The notes: a model not told the origin generated them from the letters alone. A DNA stretch of 64,000 nt from Synchiropus splendidus (GCF_027744825.2 NC_071349.1:4526001-4590000), one strand, 5' to 3'. Numbered from the stretch's first letter, positions 1 to 10,910 are shown. Program-made: numbers and translations.

Positions 1-2681
1 TTATCTTTTCCATCAACATCACTTTTGACAGAATAGACCCATTTACCCCCCACAGTTTTCATGCCTTTTGGCAGGGTTGTCGGAGTAAATGTTTTGTTGT
101 CATTTAATGACTGGACTTCCTCATCCATGGCTCTTTTCCATTCTTTACTGTTAGCCGAGCTAATAGCCTCCTCATAGGTCTGTGGAACACCACATACAGC
201 CCGGTAACAATAGTCTACTATGTTATGTGCTGCATCGCCATCATTTTCTTCACATACATAGTCCTTTAAGTGACTTGGTTTCTTCCTATCTCGAGTTGGA
301 TACCTCCTATTGTGAAGTTCATCATCTGTCATACTCTGCTGTATCAGGTTTTCGTCATCTGGTTTCTGAACTGATCTTGAGCAACCACTCTGTTCACCTT
401 GCTCTTGTGTGATGTCCCCTTTCTGAGGTTGTCTCATTTCCTCATAACAGACATTTATGTCTCTCTCACCAGTCTGTGTCTGCTTCTCAGCAGCTGCTTT
501 GCTCACAAACTTAACCAGTCTGTGTTTTACCACCTTGTTTGTATCTCCGTGATACACCAAATAAGCTGGACTATTTTTATCAAAACCCACAAAACGTCCC
601 TGATCACATTTGGAATCTAATTTTCCCTTTTCCTGTTTGTACGTATAACAAACTGACCCAAACTTCTGCATCTTTGATAAGTCAGCCTTCTTTCCTGTCA
701 GCAACTGGTAGGGAGTCTGCCCTGTTCTTCTGCTGAAACATCTGTTACGTATGACTGCTGCCATCTGTACTGCATAATGCCATAGTCCTTTTGGGAGCTT
801 GCTTTCAACGAGCATGCATCGGCCCATCTCAAAAAGGGTCCGCCATCCCCGCTCCGCAGTCCCATTCTGATGAGGGGAATATCGCGCAGACGTCTCATGT
901 CTGATTTTATTTCTCCTCATCAGTGTTTGGAAATCACTGCAAATGAATTCCGAACCATTATCTGAGCGTAAACATTTCACCTTCCCATAAGGGGATATAT
1001 CTGCTAGGAACTTTTCTGTAGCATGTGTTGTGTCACTTTTCTTTTTCATGAAATATACAAATACAGTGCCCGAGTAATCATCCGTAAATGACTGCACATA
1101 TTTGTAACCATCTACTGACTCTGTTGCTACAGGACCTGCAAGATCTGTGTGCACTAGCTGAAACGGGGCCTCTGCTTTTGTATCAGGTTCCCTATTTCTC
1201 GTTTGGGTAAATTTCCCCTGAATACACACTTCACAATCCTTTTCGGGTCGACGTGCTTTTCCCTTGATTTGCATTCCATCAACCACATTCGGCAGCTTAA
1301 GAACATCATCATAGTTGCAGTGGCCTAATATCTCATGCCATGTCTGGACATCATGACATGCATTGCATTTGTCATTTGACTCATTGTCAATATGCAAATA
1401 ATACAGATGATCATACACATGGATGTCAAACCTCGTACCTTTTCTGGTTATTAGTGCATCTTTTTCGTCTTTGAAAACTACTTTGGCCCCATTTGCTGTT
1501 GCAGCCTTCACCGAGAAGATGTTCTGAGGGTATGAAGGTATGAGTAAAGCGTTTCTCAGCATTGCTTTGTGTCGATGTCCTTTGCTGTCTATCAGAGAAA
1601 CTTCTGCTGTCCCCCGCTTCTGTGCCACTCCGCAGCACCGGGTCCCGTCAGCCAACTCGACGCTGTGCCTTTCTGGTCGAAAAGTGCTGTCAAAGCTTTT
1701 AAATTTAGTTGGATCGTTGATTATATGAGAGGTAGCCCCTGTATCCACCATCAATCCTCTCTCCTGGATGCTGCTTGCCAGTTGCCTTTTGAGGTCTGTG
1801 GCTCCATCCTTTATTCTGAATGCGAAGTCAGCGTCTTCCTCTTGATCCATTACTTTACATGCTTCATCTCGTTTATCCTTATTGGGCTTGTCTTTACGTC
1901 GACATGTGGCATCTTTGTGTGTGTCACTTCGGCAACGGCTACACCACGTCTTCTGTCGACAATCTTTTGCTCGATGACCCTTATTGCCGCACTTGAAGCA
2001 CACCATCTCTGCGTCGTCCTTGCGCCGGTCCTGTGTGTGTGATTTGGATGACCGGAGCCCGGTTCTCCCCTGAGTCTTCATCACACTATCGCTTGACTCA
2101 GCTGCTCTTATCTTTTCTGTTTCTTCAAAACTTCTCAACTTAGTTTTGAACTCTGAAAAGGTTATGTCATCATCTGTATGTGCTACATGTATAGCGAATG
2201 GCTTGTAACTCTCCGGCAGCCCTTTCAATACCATTGCCACAAGCAGACCATCTCCCAATGTCTCACCTGCATTTCGCAGTGCTGTAATGGCGGTTTCGGC
2301 TCTAATGATGTAGTCCATAACACTTTCGTCGTTTGCTTTCTGAAGCGATGTGAGCATTGTGTATAGATTTATTATCCGTGGTTTTCCTCTTCCAGCATAA
2401 TATTCCCTCAGTATTTTAAGAGCTTTTCTTCCGTCGTTAGGTGCATCCCTCATCACCAATGAGAGGCTCTTGTCGTCCAAAAGTAGGATAATCTCGGCGT
2501 AGGCGTCGGCATTTTTCTTTTCGTCAGCCGCTCTTTCTTCCTCGCTCGCTGGTTCTCTCAGAACAGTGTCCTTAAGTCCCAATAAGTGGAACTGGCCCAA
2601 CATTTTGGTTTCCCACAGTTCGTATTTTCTTTCATCGCCGTCAAACGTCAGTCGAGGCAACCTGCTTGCTCCTTGATCCAT
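1..2681 (-). CDS. Copia Gag-Pol polyprotein, partial, uninterrupted
   Basis: ATG at 2681; I read the frame codon by codon down to base 3 and found no stop (893 codons), so it runs off the window. Residue numbers from that ATG: Gag with a UBN2/retrotran-gag-like region (about 1-200); CCHC zinc knuckle [14 protein letters not shown] (228-241); aspartic protease DTGA with Asp313; HHCC zinc-binding pre-integrase region (about 446-488); integrase core with Asp513, Asp574 and Glu610, the last two separated by 35 residues as in DD35E integrases; the beginning of the reverse transcriptase domain from about 830 on. The product would package, cleave and integrate the element's own cDNA. Small antisense frames here (for example 1569-2042 +) are shadows. 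Confidence 0.95.
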   Translation of the reverse strand, partial: MDQGASRLPRLTFDGDERKYELWETKMLGQFHLLGLKDTVLREPASEEERAADEKKNADAYAEIILLLDDKSLSLVMRDAPNDGRKALKILREYYAGRGKPRIINLYTMLTSLQKANDESVMDYIIRAETAITALRNAGETLGDGLLVAMVLKGLPESYKPFAIHVAHTDDDITFSEFKTKLRSFEETEKIRAAESSDSVMKTQGRTGLRSSKSHTQDRRKDDAEMVCFKCGNKGHRAKDCRQKTWCSRCRSDTHKDATCRRKDKPNKDKRDEACKVMDQEEDADFAFRIKDGATDLKRQLASSIQERGLMVDTGATSHIINDPTKFKSFDSTFRPERHSVELADGTRCCGVAQKRGTAEVSLIDSKGHRHKAMLRNALLIPSYPQNIFSVKAATANGAKVVFKDEKDALITRKGTRFDIHVYDHLYYLHIDNESNDKCNACHDVQTWHEILGHCNYDDVLKLPNVVDGMQIKGKARRPEKDCEVCIQGKFTQTRNREPDTKAEAPFQLVHTDLAGPVATESVDGYKYVQSFTDDYSGTVFVYFMKKKSDTTHATEKFLADISPYGKVKCLRSDNGSEFICSDFQTLMRRNKIRHETSARYSPHQNGTAERGWRTLFEMGRCMLVESKLPKGLWHYAVQMAAVIRNRCFSRRTGQTPYQLLTGKKADLSKMQKFGSVCYTYKQEKGKLDSKCDQGRFVGFDKNSPAYLVYHGDTNKVVKHRLVKFVSKAAAEKQTQTGERDINVCYEEMRQPQKGDITQEQGEQSGCSRSVQKPDDENLIQQSMTDDELHNRRYPTRDRKKPSHLKDYVCEENDGDAAHNIVDYCYRAVCGVPQTYEEAISSANSKEWKRAMDEEVQSLNDNKTFTPTTLPKGMKTVGGKWVYSVKSDVDGKD

Positions 2682-2752
2682 GCCTGCTAGCTTCTTTCGT
2701 TTGCTAGGCTAGTGTGCTAATTGCCGGTGGAAACTCTTACTTTCCCGAACGG

Positions 2753-2769
2753 CTCCTGGGCCCATAACC
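2753..2769 (-). other. Copia primer-binding site (internal initiator-tRNA-Met type)
   Basis: Minus strand reads GGTTATGGGCCCAGG immediately after the LTR. This word is the one known from Drosophila copia and related GalEA/Hydra-type elements, which prime on an internal (anticodon-region) half of initiator tRNA-Met rather than on the tRNA 3' end. Its position exactly at the LTR edge supports both calls. Confidence 0.8.
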
Positions 2770-3037
2770 TGTTGAGTTGTCCAATGCAGCAGCAACACGT
2801 TGCGTTCGGATGGAGAAAGAACGAGAGACATCTATCCTTCTAGTCCAGAATGTATCGTATTTATTAGCGAAACACACGCATCATTCTCACGGTGTGACCG
2901 CAGCTTACCGGAACAGGTGACGACAAAAAAATGTTTAATGAATTATGACACAGTAGCGCCACACAGTGGTACTTTCGCGTACAGAACCAAAACACTCATC
3001 ACACACAGAAACTGGGAACATACTGTCTAACTTAACA
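2770..3037 (-). repeat. Copia 5' long terminal repeat
   Basis: The LTR is bounded by TGTTAAG at 3037 and ACTCAACA at 2770, with TG...CA ends and short inverted TGTT/AACA termini. The inner boundary is fixed by the primer-binding site that follows directly. An AATAAATA-like stretch near 2853-2862 (minus strand) may serve as TATA or poly(A) signal. The second LTR is outside the window, so the length (268 bp) rests on the boundaries alone. Confidence 0.8.
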
Positions 3038-4000
3038 GTTGCTCCTACACATAAAAGCAAGAGCTTTTATGTGGCATTGGTAAACAGAAAAAATTGCATA
3101 CATACATTGAGAGATGGCAGAGATGAGTTGTCAATATAAACTTGTTCATTGAAGACATCTTTCATGTTTATTATGATAGTGTTTAAGCTTTTCTTTCAAT
3201 GCATTGCATGTGACAATGTCTTAATATCTCAAGATAAAACCATCAAAAACTGTATTTAAGGTAGCACAGACACTTGCCTCTGAATCTCCTGTTCGGCATT
3301 GGTAGGTCTTCCACTCCCGCAGTGACAACCCGAGACATAGAAGGCTGAACTTGCCTACATCTACTAAATGTGTTCAGAAGTACACGTACTGCTGCCTCAA
3401 CTTCTGGAGCATTCTAGGAAAAATGGAAAAATGTGAACAAAGCATGACTATGAATTACATAAAGCAATAATTGTGGCATACAAATTGTTCAAATAAAACA
3501 TTTACCAACTATCTCAAAGAAGTTGGCTATGGCTCTGTACTCGCCCAGTTCAGACATTTTTCTGCATGACAAAAGGGATGGGAATATTAACAATGGTTCA
3601 TGCTAGCACGGAAAAAAAGGAAAAAAAAATCCGAAGAGGAGGCACCCTCGAAACTCGGTTCTTGGCTAGCAAGCTTTGCTTATATTGAAAGTTTGCCATA
3701 CCCTCTCCAATAAAAGAGTACACACATTTACTCAGTGGACAAAAGTAATTTGTTTTGGAAGTGACTGGTGTAAAACAGTCCCTGTCTCCGCACTGGACCG
3801 TGGTCGAGTGTCACAGGGGAGGTGCCCCCTCTCGACACCTCCGAGGCTGGAGCGTGCACTGCAGGGTTTTATGTCCACCAGGCACCTCTTCACTTCTCCA
3901 GAGACGTCACACACTCTGCAACCCACATGCCGCGGCCACACACATACACGTACAGCGCACCTGCAGCAGACACTCTACATTCACTCCTACAAAAGCCTAT
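3038..4000. other. Spacer without recognisable gene
   Basis: AT-rich intergenic sequence. Frames at 3676-4005 and 3755-4186 show no family motif and run into the repeat that ends at 4156; I do not accept them as genes. A sequence near 3641-3675 resembles loosely (about 14 of 19 positions) the inverted end of the repeat at 4135-4156 and could be its other terminus. Confidence 0.5.
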
Positions 4001-4156
4001 TTTAAGGCTTGGAATGCATTTCTTTTTCCATTAATTGTAATGGGGAAAAATCGATTCAGATTTCGAACAATTCGCTTCTGGAACGGCCCTCTGGAACGGC
4101 CCTCTGGAACGGCCTTCTGGAACGGATTGTGGTCGAGAACCGAGGTACCACTGTAT
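4000..4156 (-). mobile_element. MITE-like repeat end with internal minisatellite
   Basis: Minus strand begins TA|CAGTGGTACCTCGGTTCTCG at 4156, a terminus next to a TA dinucleotide as expected for a mariner-type MITE, followed by sequence of the widespread 'gttctcgaccacaatccgttcc' kind. Inside, a 13-bp unit (gaacggccctctg) occurs at 4081, 4094 and 4107 with a partial fourth at 4120. The family assignment is from memory and weak; the tandem unit is directly visible. Confidence 0.45.
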
Positions 4157-4157
4157 A

Positions 4158-4182
4158 TATATGTGTGTGTGTGTGTGTGTGT
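4158..4182. repeat. (TG)n microsatellite
   Basis: A short TATATATG start followed by an uninterrupted TG run, directly adjoining the MITE-like end. Confidence 0.9.
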
Positions 4183-5521
4183 ATGATACATGACTGACAA
4201 CATCTTGTACATGTCTGGAATTATCTGCTGCACATTTCTAAATGTTATGCACTTCTACACAGTAAATGTGCAACATCCCATTCCACAGTGAACTTCCATG
4301 TTTTACTCTTCCGTCTTCATTCTTTCAGCAGTCTCCCAGCTGACCTGCATCTGGACAGCACCATCCGAATCGCTTAATAAAGTGGTGACCGTCTCCATCA
4401 TGTTTGCTCAAAATAACTCTGCATAGCAGGTCAATAGAAAACCAACGTGCTATGGAAAATCTCAAGCAACTGACGCTGGTTATAATAGTTGTTTTTCTGA
4501 CCAATGGTTCTAGTTGCTGATCAATACTATGCAATTACCCATTCAAAGAACAGCCTCAGATAGCAGCGCAACTTGAAATGTGACACCTCATGATATTAAT
4601 AATAAATTCTAAAATAAAGACAGTGGATGGTATTGTGTGATTTTTTTGTCTATATATTGAAGTGCTCCAGTGTGATTTTGCATTTTGTGTCTGCATGTAT
4701 GTGCATTTGTGTATGTGGCACGAGTAACTCACACACATACCACTTCAATACACAATTGGAGGTTGTTCACATATCTTTCTCAGAGTTTATCTTTTTACTG
4801 CACTAGGCTCTTTCTCAGCAGGCCTGGAAAGTGTACTAGGTATGTATATGTTTTTAAACTCATGTATCAATGAATGTGAATGTGAAACCACATGAGGGGT
4901 TCTGGAACAGGTAACTCATTTGACAGAATCTGCTTCTTGTAGCAGTTTGCTGGAGCATCAGGATTCAGACAGATTCAGACACCATGGCCCTTATCCATAA
5001 TTTTCAACAGACCTCCAGATCACTGTCACACACAAACCTCCAAAGATTGTCACATACAATATGAAAATAGGGAACAAAACAAACCTCAGTGTGCTATTCC
5101 AATTTGTGAGCCTACAAACAAATGTCTTTGTATATTGTGTGATAGCATAGGTTTACATGATTTGAAAAGTAGTATTCACAAATTATCATTTTATTTTTAA
5201 ACTTGAACCCAAGCTTTCATTTCATGGGAATTTTCCGTTTTCCAATGCGCTAATTACAACTGTCACCGTATTTGGTATTGTATCTCCAAATAACTCAACT
5301 GAAGAAGGTAAACTTCCAATTGTTGTCGAACTCTAGGGCCAATCAGGTGGCACACCACTCCATCCCAGCCTGCCCTGGGAGCCAGGCGGAAGTCAGGCTG
5401 CCGCAGTGGTTCAGAAGCAACTGCGGGACGCCTGGATCCCGCCCCCTGTTCTCGGGGCTCTCTCCAGATTTGGTGGTGATGACGCCGAAGCCGAGCACCG
5501 CAATTCTGGACGACTTCCACA

Positions 5522-5541
5522 ACTTCCCACAATGCATTGCG
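5522..5541 (+). promoter_or_regulatory. ZNF143/THAP11-like promoter word, copy 1
   Basis: acttcccacaatgcattg followed by cgc, which resembles the SBS motif bound by ZNF143/THAP11 in vertebrate CpG promoters. It sits in a CpG-containing patch, but no downstream first exon was recognised, so promoter activity is inference. Confidence 0.35.
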
Positions 5542-5835
5542 CAGCTCAGCTCACTGCCCATGACAGGGTCGAATGAAATGCGCTTAAATGCCTCCAAAGT
5601 ACTACTGCTGGGAAAAACTCATCATCCTTGCGTATAGAAGTGGAAAACAATATCTATGTGGTGAGTCAACGAAATAAATACGGTGACGTCACAAATTACG
5701 CGACCCAAAGAGAGGGTAGGTGATTGGACAGCGACACAGCTGGCTCCCGCCATCTGCGCTCTTCGCTCTCTCGAGATTTAGGTGGCATCATCTGTGATGA
5801 CATCAGAGCTAAACTGCGCGACCGTGCACAGCCTG

Positions 5836-5853
5836 ACTTCCCACAATGCATTG
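5836..5853 (+). promoter_or_regulatory. ZNF143/THAP11-like promoter word, copy 2
   Basis: The same 18 bases as at 5522, about 315 bp further on and in the same orientation. The flanks are only loosely similar, so this may be a weak local duplication or two real sites. Confidence 0.35.
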
Positions 5854-6221
5854 TGCACCATCCGCCTAGCTGTACCCGAACGCACCAAATATCTCAGTCC
5901 AGGAGGAGCAAAACCGCCCACAGACCATGATTTGTTTACTCACAGCAGTGGTACACTTGCAAAAAGATATATTTGAGGATTTGGAGTTATTAACTTTTAA
6001 ATTGCAGGGAAAAAAAATCTTCAATGATGTGAAATTTTATTTCTTCAATTCCTAGAATAATTTTCTTTGTGACTTCAAATTTATAGTTACGCATACACAA
6101 ATTCATCGGCATCTCCTCTGTGACTACAAATCCATTTTGAACCCATTTTAACTTTATATACTTGATTAAACACCACATCCTTCCTGCGATCATGTCAGCT
6201 GACGACTGTTGTTAGTTATGC

Positions 6222-6248
6222 ACGCACACCCACACACACACACACACA
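6222..6248. repeat. (CA)n microsatellite
   Basis: CA dinucleotide run with two early interruptions. Confidence 0.9.
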
Positions 6249-6675
6249 GGCCAAATAAATTGATATCTTTTTAACATAAACATAATTTTTAGAACTTTAG
6301 ATCCACTTGATATCTTTTTGACATTAAAGGAGCTGGATCTCAGGGGGGCAGGTCTTGGGCTTATACAGGGGCGTGGAAACCTATCAAATTTACCTCGTGC
6401 AGATATCTAGTGCCTTTTCCACATCCTGTTCCACAATCTCAATTGCGACGGTAGCAATGTTTTGTTATCATCGCGATTCTTCAGCAGCTGGAAAATGTCG
6501 TTGTAGGTCTTTAGTGATCCTTTCATCCGCACTGTGAAGAAGTTGAAACTTTCTTGCCTCCCTTGATCCTTGACCTATGATTCTGGAGTGTTCCCCAGTC
6601 ATTTTTCCACCTGTAATATTCAGCCCTATTGCTGGTCAACTAGAGCAGGGACATTGGTATTAATTTTGTTATTTG

Positions 6676-7290
6676 TTAAATGTTTGAAGTTGCTGCAATT
6701 CTGTAGTGACACGCCTTGTCCTCCTCTACTCTGACTTGTATGAGTTGGGCTTTTCTTGAGACTAGTGCTGGGAATTCATGGTCAAGATTTCTCATTTGAC
6801 CATGAAGAAATGTTTGCCTGTGCTGGGGAACAGACCACAACCAGTGCAAATACATGCCTTTCACGATCACTTCCAGGTGGCTAAGCATGAATTTGTACGC
6901 TACCTCACCCAGAGTTGTTGCTGTTGCAACATGGTCACACTCAGCTTCAGCTGCTTGTAATGTAGTTGACATCTCAACCATACCATAGTTGGCCCACAGC
7001 GTCTTGTAATAGCATGGTTTTGACCTCCCTTAGTTTTGAGTCACACTCATTTGCAATTTTTTCAAGACCTCTGTGCTGCTCACTCAACATAAAGTCTTCT
7101 TCCGTGTCCAGCCCAGCCTCCTGCACTGCAAAGAACCCAGCTTCCGACCAGTCATTTGCATCTATGACCTTTTGTGCTCTTCTAGTGGCTTCTAAAAAAA
7201 CCTTCTTTGAAGTCCTCTTCTGTCATGTCTGCACATCACTCCTCTCCAGCGTGCCAAAGGCCATCAAACGTGTGCACTTGCCCATGCTAG
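6676..7290 (-). pseudogene. Degenerate coding-like segment, family unknown
   Basis: Reading the minus strand, about 200 residues of protein-like sequence can be followed: a charged, Glu/Lys-rich helical stretch (7290-6985), then after one frame change near 6980-6990 an open frame of 101 codons (6981-6676) starting MVEMSTTLQ and containing HKFMLSHLE-like helices and a WLWSVPQHRQ stretch. I do not recognise the family. The even amino-acid composition and continuity across the frame change suggest a decayed gene or transposon ORF. Chance open frames are the alternative. Confidence 0.3.
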
Positions 7291-7319
7291 TCGGGTCTGA
7301 CGGCAGACAGCAGTAATAT

Positions 7320-8690
7320 TCAGACCATCATGAGGACTCCAAGAATGTAAGTTGGCTTATTGCAAGTGGTTATGGGCCGTTTGTAGTGTGATGCATTTGT
7401 TGTGCAGACAATCCCGCAAGTGAATGAGCCAGATGTGCCGAACCTGTGCTGGGTCAGTTTGCAGTAGTCCCCATGGAAACGTTCCCGCATGAGCAGAGTC
7501 ATCTGAGGCATTGCTGCTTTTGTGAAAATTGGACATTTTGGGGTGGCCTTTTATTGTCCCCAGTATAAACAGTGTCTGTGCACTGTTCATTCTGTTTGAG
7601 CAGTGTCTGGAAAGGCCATACCCATGTACTGCAAGCAATCAATGCATCACTAGTAAATGTTCACAGAAGGTGGTGGACTTTGCGTGGCACACTTCATTTG
7701 GCATCAATATTATTATTATATATACTATTATATATATTATTATATATAGTATTATTATATTTGACACGTGTCCAAATAAAGCATCATAATTCTCAATGCT
7801 AAATAAACTAAATTACTTTTGTCACATACGATCTGCTCGGGTGCCAGCGGCAGCGCTAGCAGCAGCAGGGCCAGCGTTGGCGCCAACGGCACCAGCTACA
7901 CCTGTGGACAAAGAGGAAGGCCTCTGTAGTACTCAGCATGCTTTCTCTCGGCCGGGGAAAGTTGATTTTCATTTTAATAAAACTTTCAGAAAGTACAGTG
8001 TGTCTGATACTTCTGACTGTGTTACTTCTAGGACGCCATTTCTCCAGTGACAGTGACAAATTCTGGTGCTTTTTCGGCAAATAAAAAGGGAAGGAGGCTC
8101 GACAGGCCTGACAGCTAAGGTGGCTAAGCTATATGATCAGCCTGTTTCCATCGGCAAATTTGTGCAACTTCCGCTGTCCATGAGTGCATCGCGTAGGGGC
8201 GGCAGCCATCTTGTCCCTCCCACGTATAGAAACGTGAAAGGGGTTGGACCAGGTAGTCCCTGTTCTTTGCCTGAGTGTCCAAAAGGAGACGAGAAGCAGC
8301 TGGTTTTATTGGGGGAGGATTAGCCTACCTAGTCAGAAAGCTAAGCAAATCGGTGCCTCGGAGTGGATTAACCAATAGCGGAGCCCGTGAGAGGGAGTCA
8401 GCTCCATGCCACTAGGACCTGGTACCAGCACTATGGAGAACGTGAATTTTGCCATCCAAAGCACAATATACACTGATGTTGTTCACAATTGAAGGTACTT
8501 TACCTAAATGGTGACCTGCAGCTCTGATTTGTGCCAAAATCCCAGAGGCCAAACTATTGTTTGTGAAAAACACATGAAGATGAACATGTGTCCACCTCTA
8601 TGGCTGTTCTCCATCTTTACTTTGTGAAAGATTTAAAATTACTGTAAATTCTGATTAGCATCACTCAGAACTCACCAACTGAATCTTTCT
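7320..8690. other. Spacer; no gene recognised
   Basis: Contains an AT-rich simple-sequence patch at 7706-7762 (TATTATTATATA-type). A GC-rich Ala/Pro-coding stretch lies at 7840-7900 inside a frame (7796-8050 +) that has no domain I know; another frame at 8066-8323 is equally featureless. Confidence 0.5.
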
Positions 8691-8693
8691 CAG

Positions 8694-8858
8694 AGTTTTC
8701 CATCAGATTCCGGATTGCAGCCGCTGAAGCTGGCTGGAACGAACCAGCTCTCATGTCCGCTTACGTTAATGGCTTGGCTAGTATCATTCAGGACCAGCTC
8801 TCTCTCTGCAATGAGCCTAACTCCTTGGAGGAGCTGATCCTGCTTTCTATTCAAGCAA
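8694..8858 (+). pseudogene. Retroviral-type gag segment with splice-like borders
   Basis: 165 bp with an open + frame: from SEFSIRFRIAAAEAGW through ALMSAYVNGL to SLEELILLSIQA. This matches the capsid-region pattern of Sushi-like Ty3/gypsy Gag proteins (F-x-x-L/I-A-A-E-A/S-G-W-N...L...GL...I-x-D-x-L...SLxxLI). It is flanked by tttctcag on the left and by a consensus gtaagt on the right, as an exon would be; phases would be 2 in and 1 out. It may be a plain fossil whose borders imitate splice sites, or an exon of a gag-derived host gene. No zinc knuckle, protease or neighbouring exon was found. Confidence 0.5.
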
Positions 8859-9083
8859 GTAAGTTGTGCTGCCCCGATGTCAATATAAATAATTTTATTA
8901 TATATACAAGTGAAGCGTTATGAGTTTTTGAGGTTTTATTTTTTGCGTTGGCCAGTCCTCGCTTCTTCAAGCCTCATTTTGAAGGGAAATAGGTTTAAAA
9001 GAACTAGGTTATCATAATACTATTTTAGCAAGATTAAGGTGAAGGATTGGAGGCTGGGGAATTGTCCTCACTAAGATAGAAAG
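8859..9083 (-). repeat. Dispersed repeat family A, copy 1 (inverted to copy 2)
   Basis: The sequence gtaagttgtgctgccccgatg, then an AT-rich part, ttggccagtcctcg, ttcttcaagcc, ttttgaagggaaata, ggattggaggct, ending cctcactaag, recurs on the opposite strand at 10628-10910. The ends (tgaggac...) link it to repeats at 59640-59868 and 59908-59970. Divergence is moderate with many small indels. Confidence 0.75.
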
Positions 9084-10627
9084 ACTAACGTGTATGTGCG
9101 TGCGTGCGTGCATGCATTTATTTCAGGGTTTCTTCACCTTTTTGATCTCGTCGCCCACTTTTCCCAGAACAAACGGGTCTGGGACCCATTCAAGTAATAG
9201 AACTGATTCATTACTCTTAATTTCATTTGTCAGGTCTGAGTGTGGACTACAAGGTTGTCTTCACCTTCAAGGACGTCCATAACAACACCACTCTGCCATC
9301 ATAAGGCCTGCCCAACTGTATAAACCACGTGTGCCGTGTTTCACAGCAGCCTGCACACAAATAAGTGTCTATGCTGAAGAAAATGTGTTTGAAGGACTAC
9401 AAACATGGCGTGCTGATGCCAGTTATGGTCTAGAATGGGAGTTGTAGTTTTTACATACCACCTCAAATTCTCTTCCTTCAAAGGTAAACAGACATTAAAA
9501 ATATGCAACTGAGTCTGACTCTGGAGCTTTGAGGACACAAGGGAAAGATTCATGACAGAACATTTAAAGTGTTGTGTCCTTTGATCGGGTATGATTCCAT
9601 AATTCTACATGAAAGAGCAGCCCTGTGTTGAAGGTGAAGCCCACAAGATAGTGGACTCTCAGAGCATCCTAGAACACTTGGTCTCATGTCCAAACACCCA
9701 AGTATTGACCGACCGTGGCCGTCAAGGTGGACATTAATTGAGGTTCAAAGGTCACTCCTTCTGTCAGGGATTCACGTCTGACCTTCATACTTACAGAGGT
9801 CAATGAGCAGAACGAGACCTTTCAAACAATGCATTGGTATATACTTGAAACCTTCCCTAACTCCTGCTGCATACCTCACCACTTTCTGTCCTCATAGTGG
9901 CCTTCGCATGCTTCTTCTCTTGGGCTTCTTACTCTGGGAAGCTTCCTCTTCATCTACAAAGAGCAGTGTAACTCCTGACCTTCTCTGTACCTTGCTATAA
10001 ACATTCACAGTGTAAACACCACAGGCCAATGTTCTATGCATGTCCTGAGGTAGTCTTGGAAGATCTGTCTCTCTCCACACAAAGTTTGAATCATTTATTG
10101 AAAGGGGCTTCAACTAGGCCAGTGATTCTTCACCATAGGACCAGGACCCATGGTTGGGCCGCTAATTTTTTTTTGTTTTACACCTTTGGGCCGTGAGACA
10201 CTCAGTTTTAATACATAAGCCACATATGGTGGCAATAGTGTGCCACTGAAAAATCTTCTGAGTTTCAATAAATCATATTATTTTTTTATTTTATGATATC
10301 CAGACATGATTTAATTATTTCTTTTATTCAGAATTGTATTCAGTTCATCCAATTTTCTCAACAGTTTGCATCAAGTGTAATTTCTTTCTTTTTTTTTCTG
10401 AATTTGATGAACATGACTTGCACCTGGTTCTGCTGCTGGTTGGACTTTTCTATGACAAACATATTTGCAATGATCACATGGTTTCATGTCATTTCGCAAG
10501 GTTTTGATTTGTTTACATGTGAGTAGATTAAATATGGTGATGAAACCCTGAACTAGACTATGTATAAATAAAGGCATGCACGCAGGCACACATGCACATA
10601 TACGTTTTTCTATCTATTATTTCTATC
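9084..10627. other. Spacer between the two family-A copies
   Basis: No gene seen. A hAT-like end (gccagtgattcttcaccata) lies at about 10121-10140 and resembles Charlie-type termini; its partner was not found. Confidence 0.45.
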
Positions 10628-10910
10628 TATTGAGGACCGTCGATGACATAACGCTTTCCCAAGCCTCCAATCCTTCACTGAATCATCCCAAAAAAAAATG
10701 GTTAACCTTAATCTTGCTATAATCGTATTATGATAACCAAGTTATTTCCCTTCAAAATGTGGCTTGAAGAAACGAGGCCCGGCCAACACAAAAAAAAACA
10801 AAAAACATAAAAAAACGCTTCACTGGCACTCGACGAAAGTGACACCAGAGTTACACGACACAAAAAAATCATTTACATTAACATCGGGGCAGCACAACTT
10901 ACCTGCTCAG
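10628..10910 (+). repeat. Dispersed repeat family A, copy 2
   Basis: Starts attgaggaccgtcgatgacata and ends cggggcagcacaacttacctg. Its reverse complement follows copy 1 through most of its length. Because the copies are opposed and 1.5 kb apart, a transcript through both could fold back. Confidence 0.75.

Larger units (their letters stand above)
1..3037 (-). mobile_element. Ty1/copia LTR retrotransposon, 5' part, cut by window edge
   Basis: Seen on the minus strand in order: a 268-bp LTR (3037 down to 2770, starting TGTTA and ending CAACA), a primer-binding site, an 88-nt leader and a single gag-pol frame that is still open at base 3. The domain order protease, integrase, then the start of reverse transcriptase is the Ty1/copia (Pseudoviridae-type) order, not the gypsy order. 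RNase H and the 3' LTR would lie beyond the left edge, so the target-site duplication cannot be tested; the right flank next to the LTR reads gttgc. Copia elements are known but sparse in fish. The lack of any stop in 893 codons suggests recent insertion. Confidence 0.95.
4183..6675. other. Spacer; no gene, two ZNF143-like words
   Basis: No frame with family motifs. The part 5330-5930 is locally GC-richer with CpGs than its surroundings. It holds two copies of an 18-bp word (see separate entries). A (CA)n tract lies at 6222-6248. Confidence 0.5.

Noticed and set aside
1569..2042. 157-codon plus-strand open frame
   Set aside because: Antisense of the copia gag/protease region; no motif of its own.
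3635..4156. Complete MITE with two TIRs
   Set aside because: Only the right terminus is convincing; the left match is about 14 of 19 bases with gaps.
7796..8050. Ala/Pro-rich 84-codon frame as a gene or as an upstream exon of the gag-like segment
   Set aside because: No splice acceptor of quality, no family motif; composition follows a local GC-rich repeat of gca/gcc.
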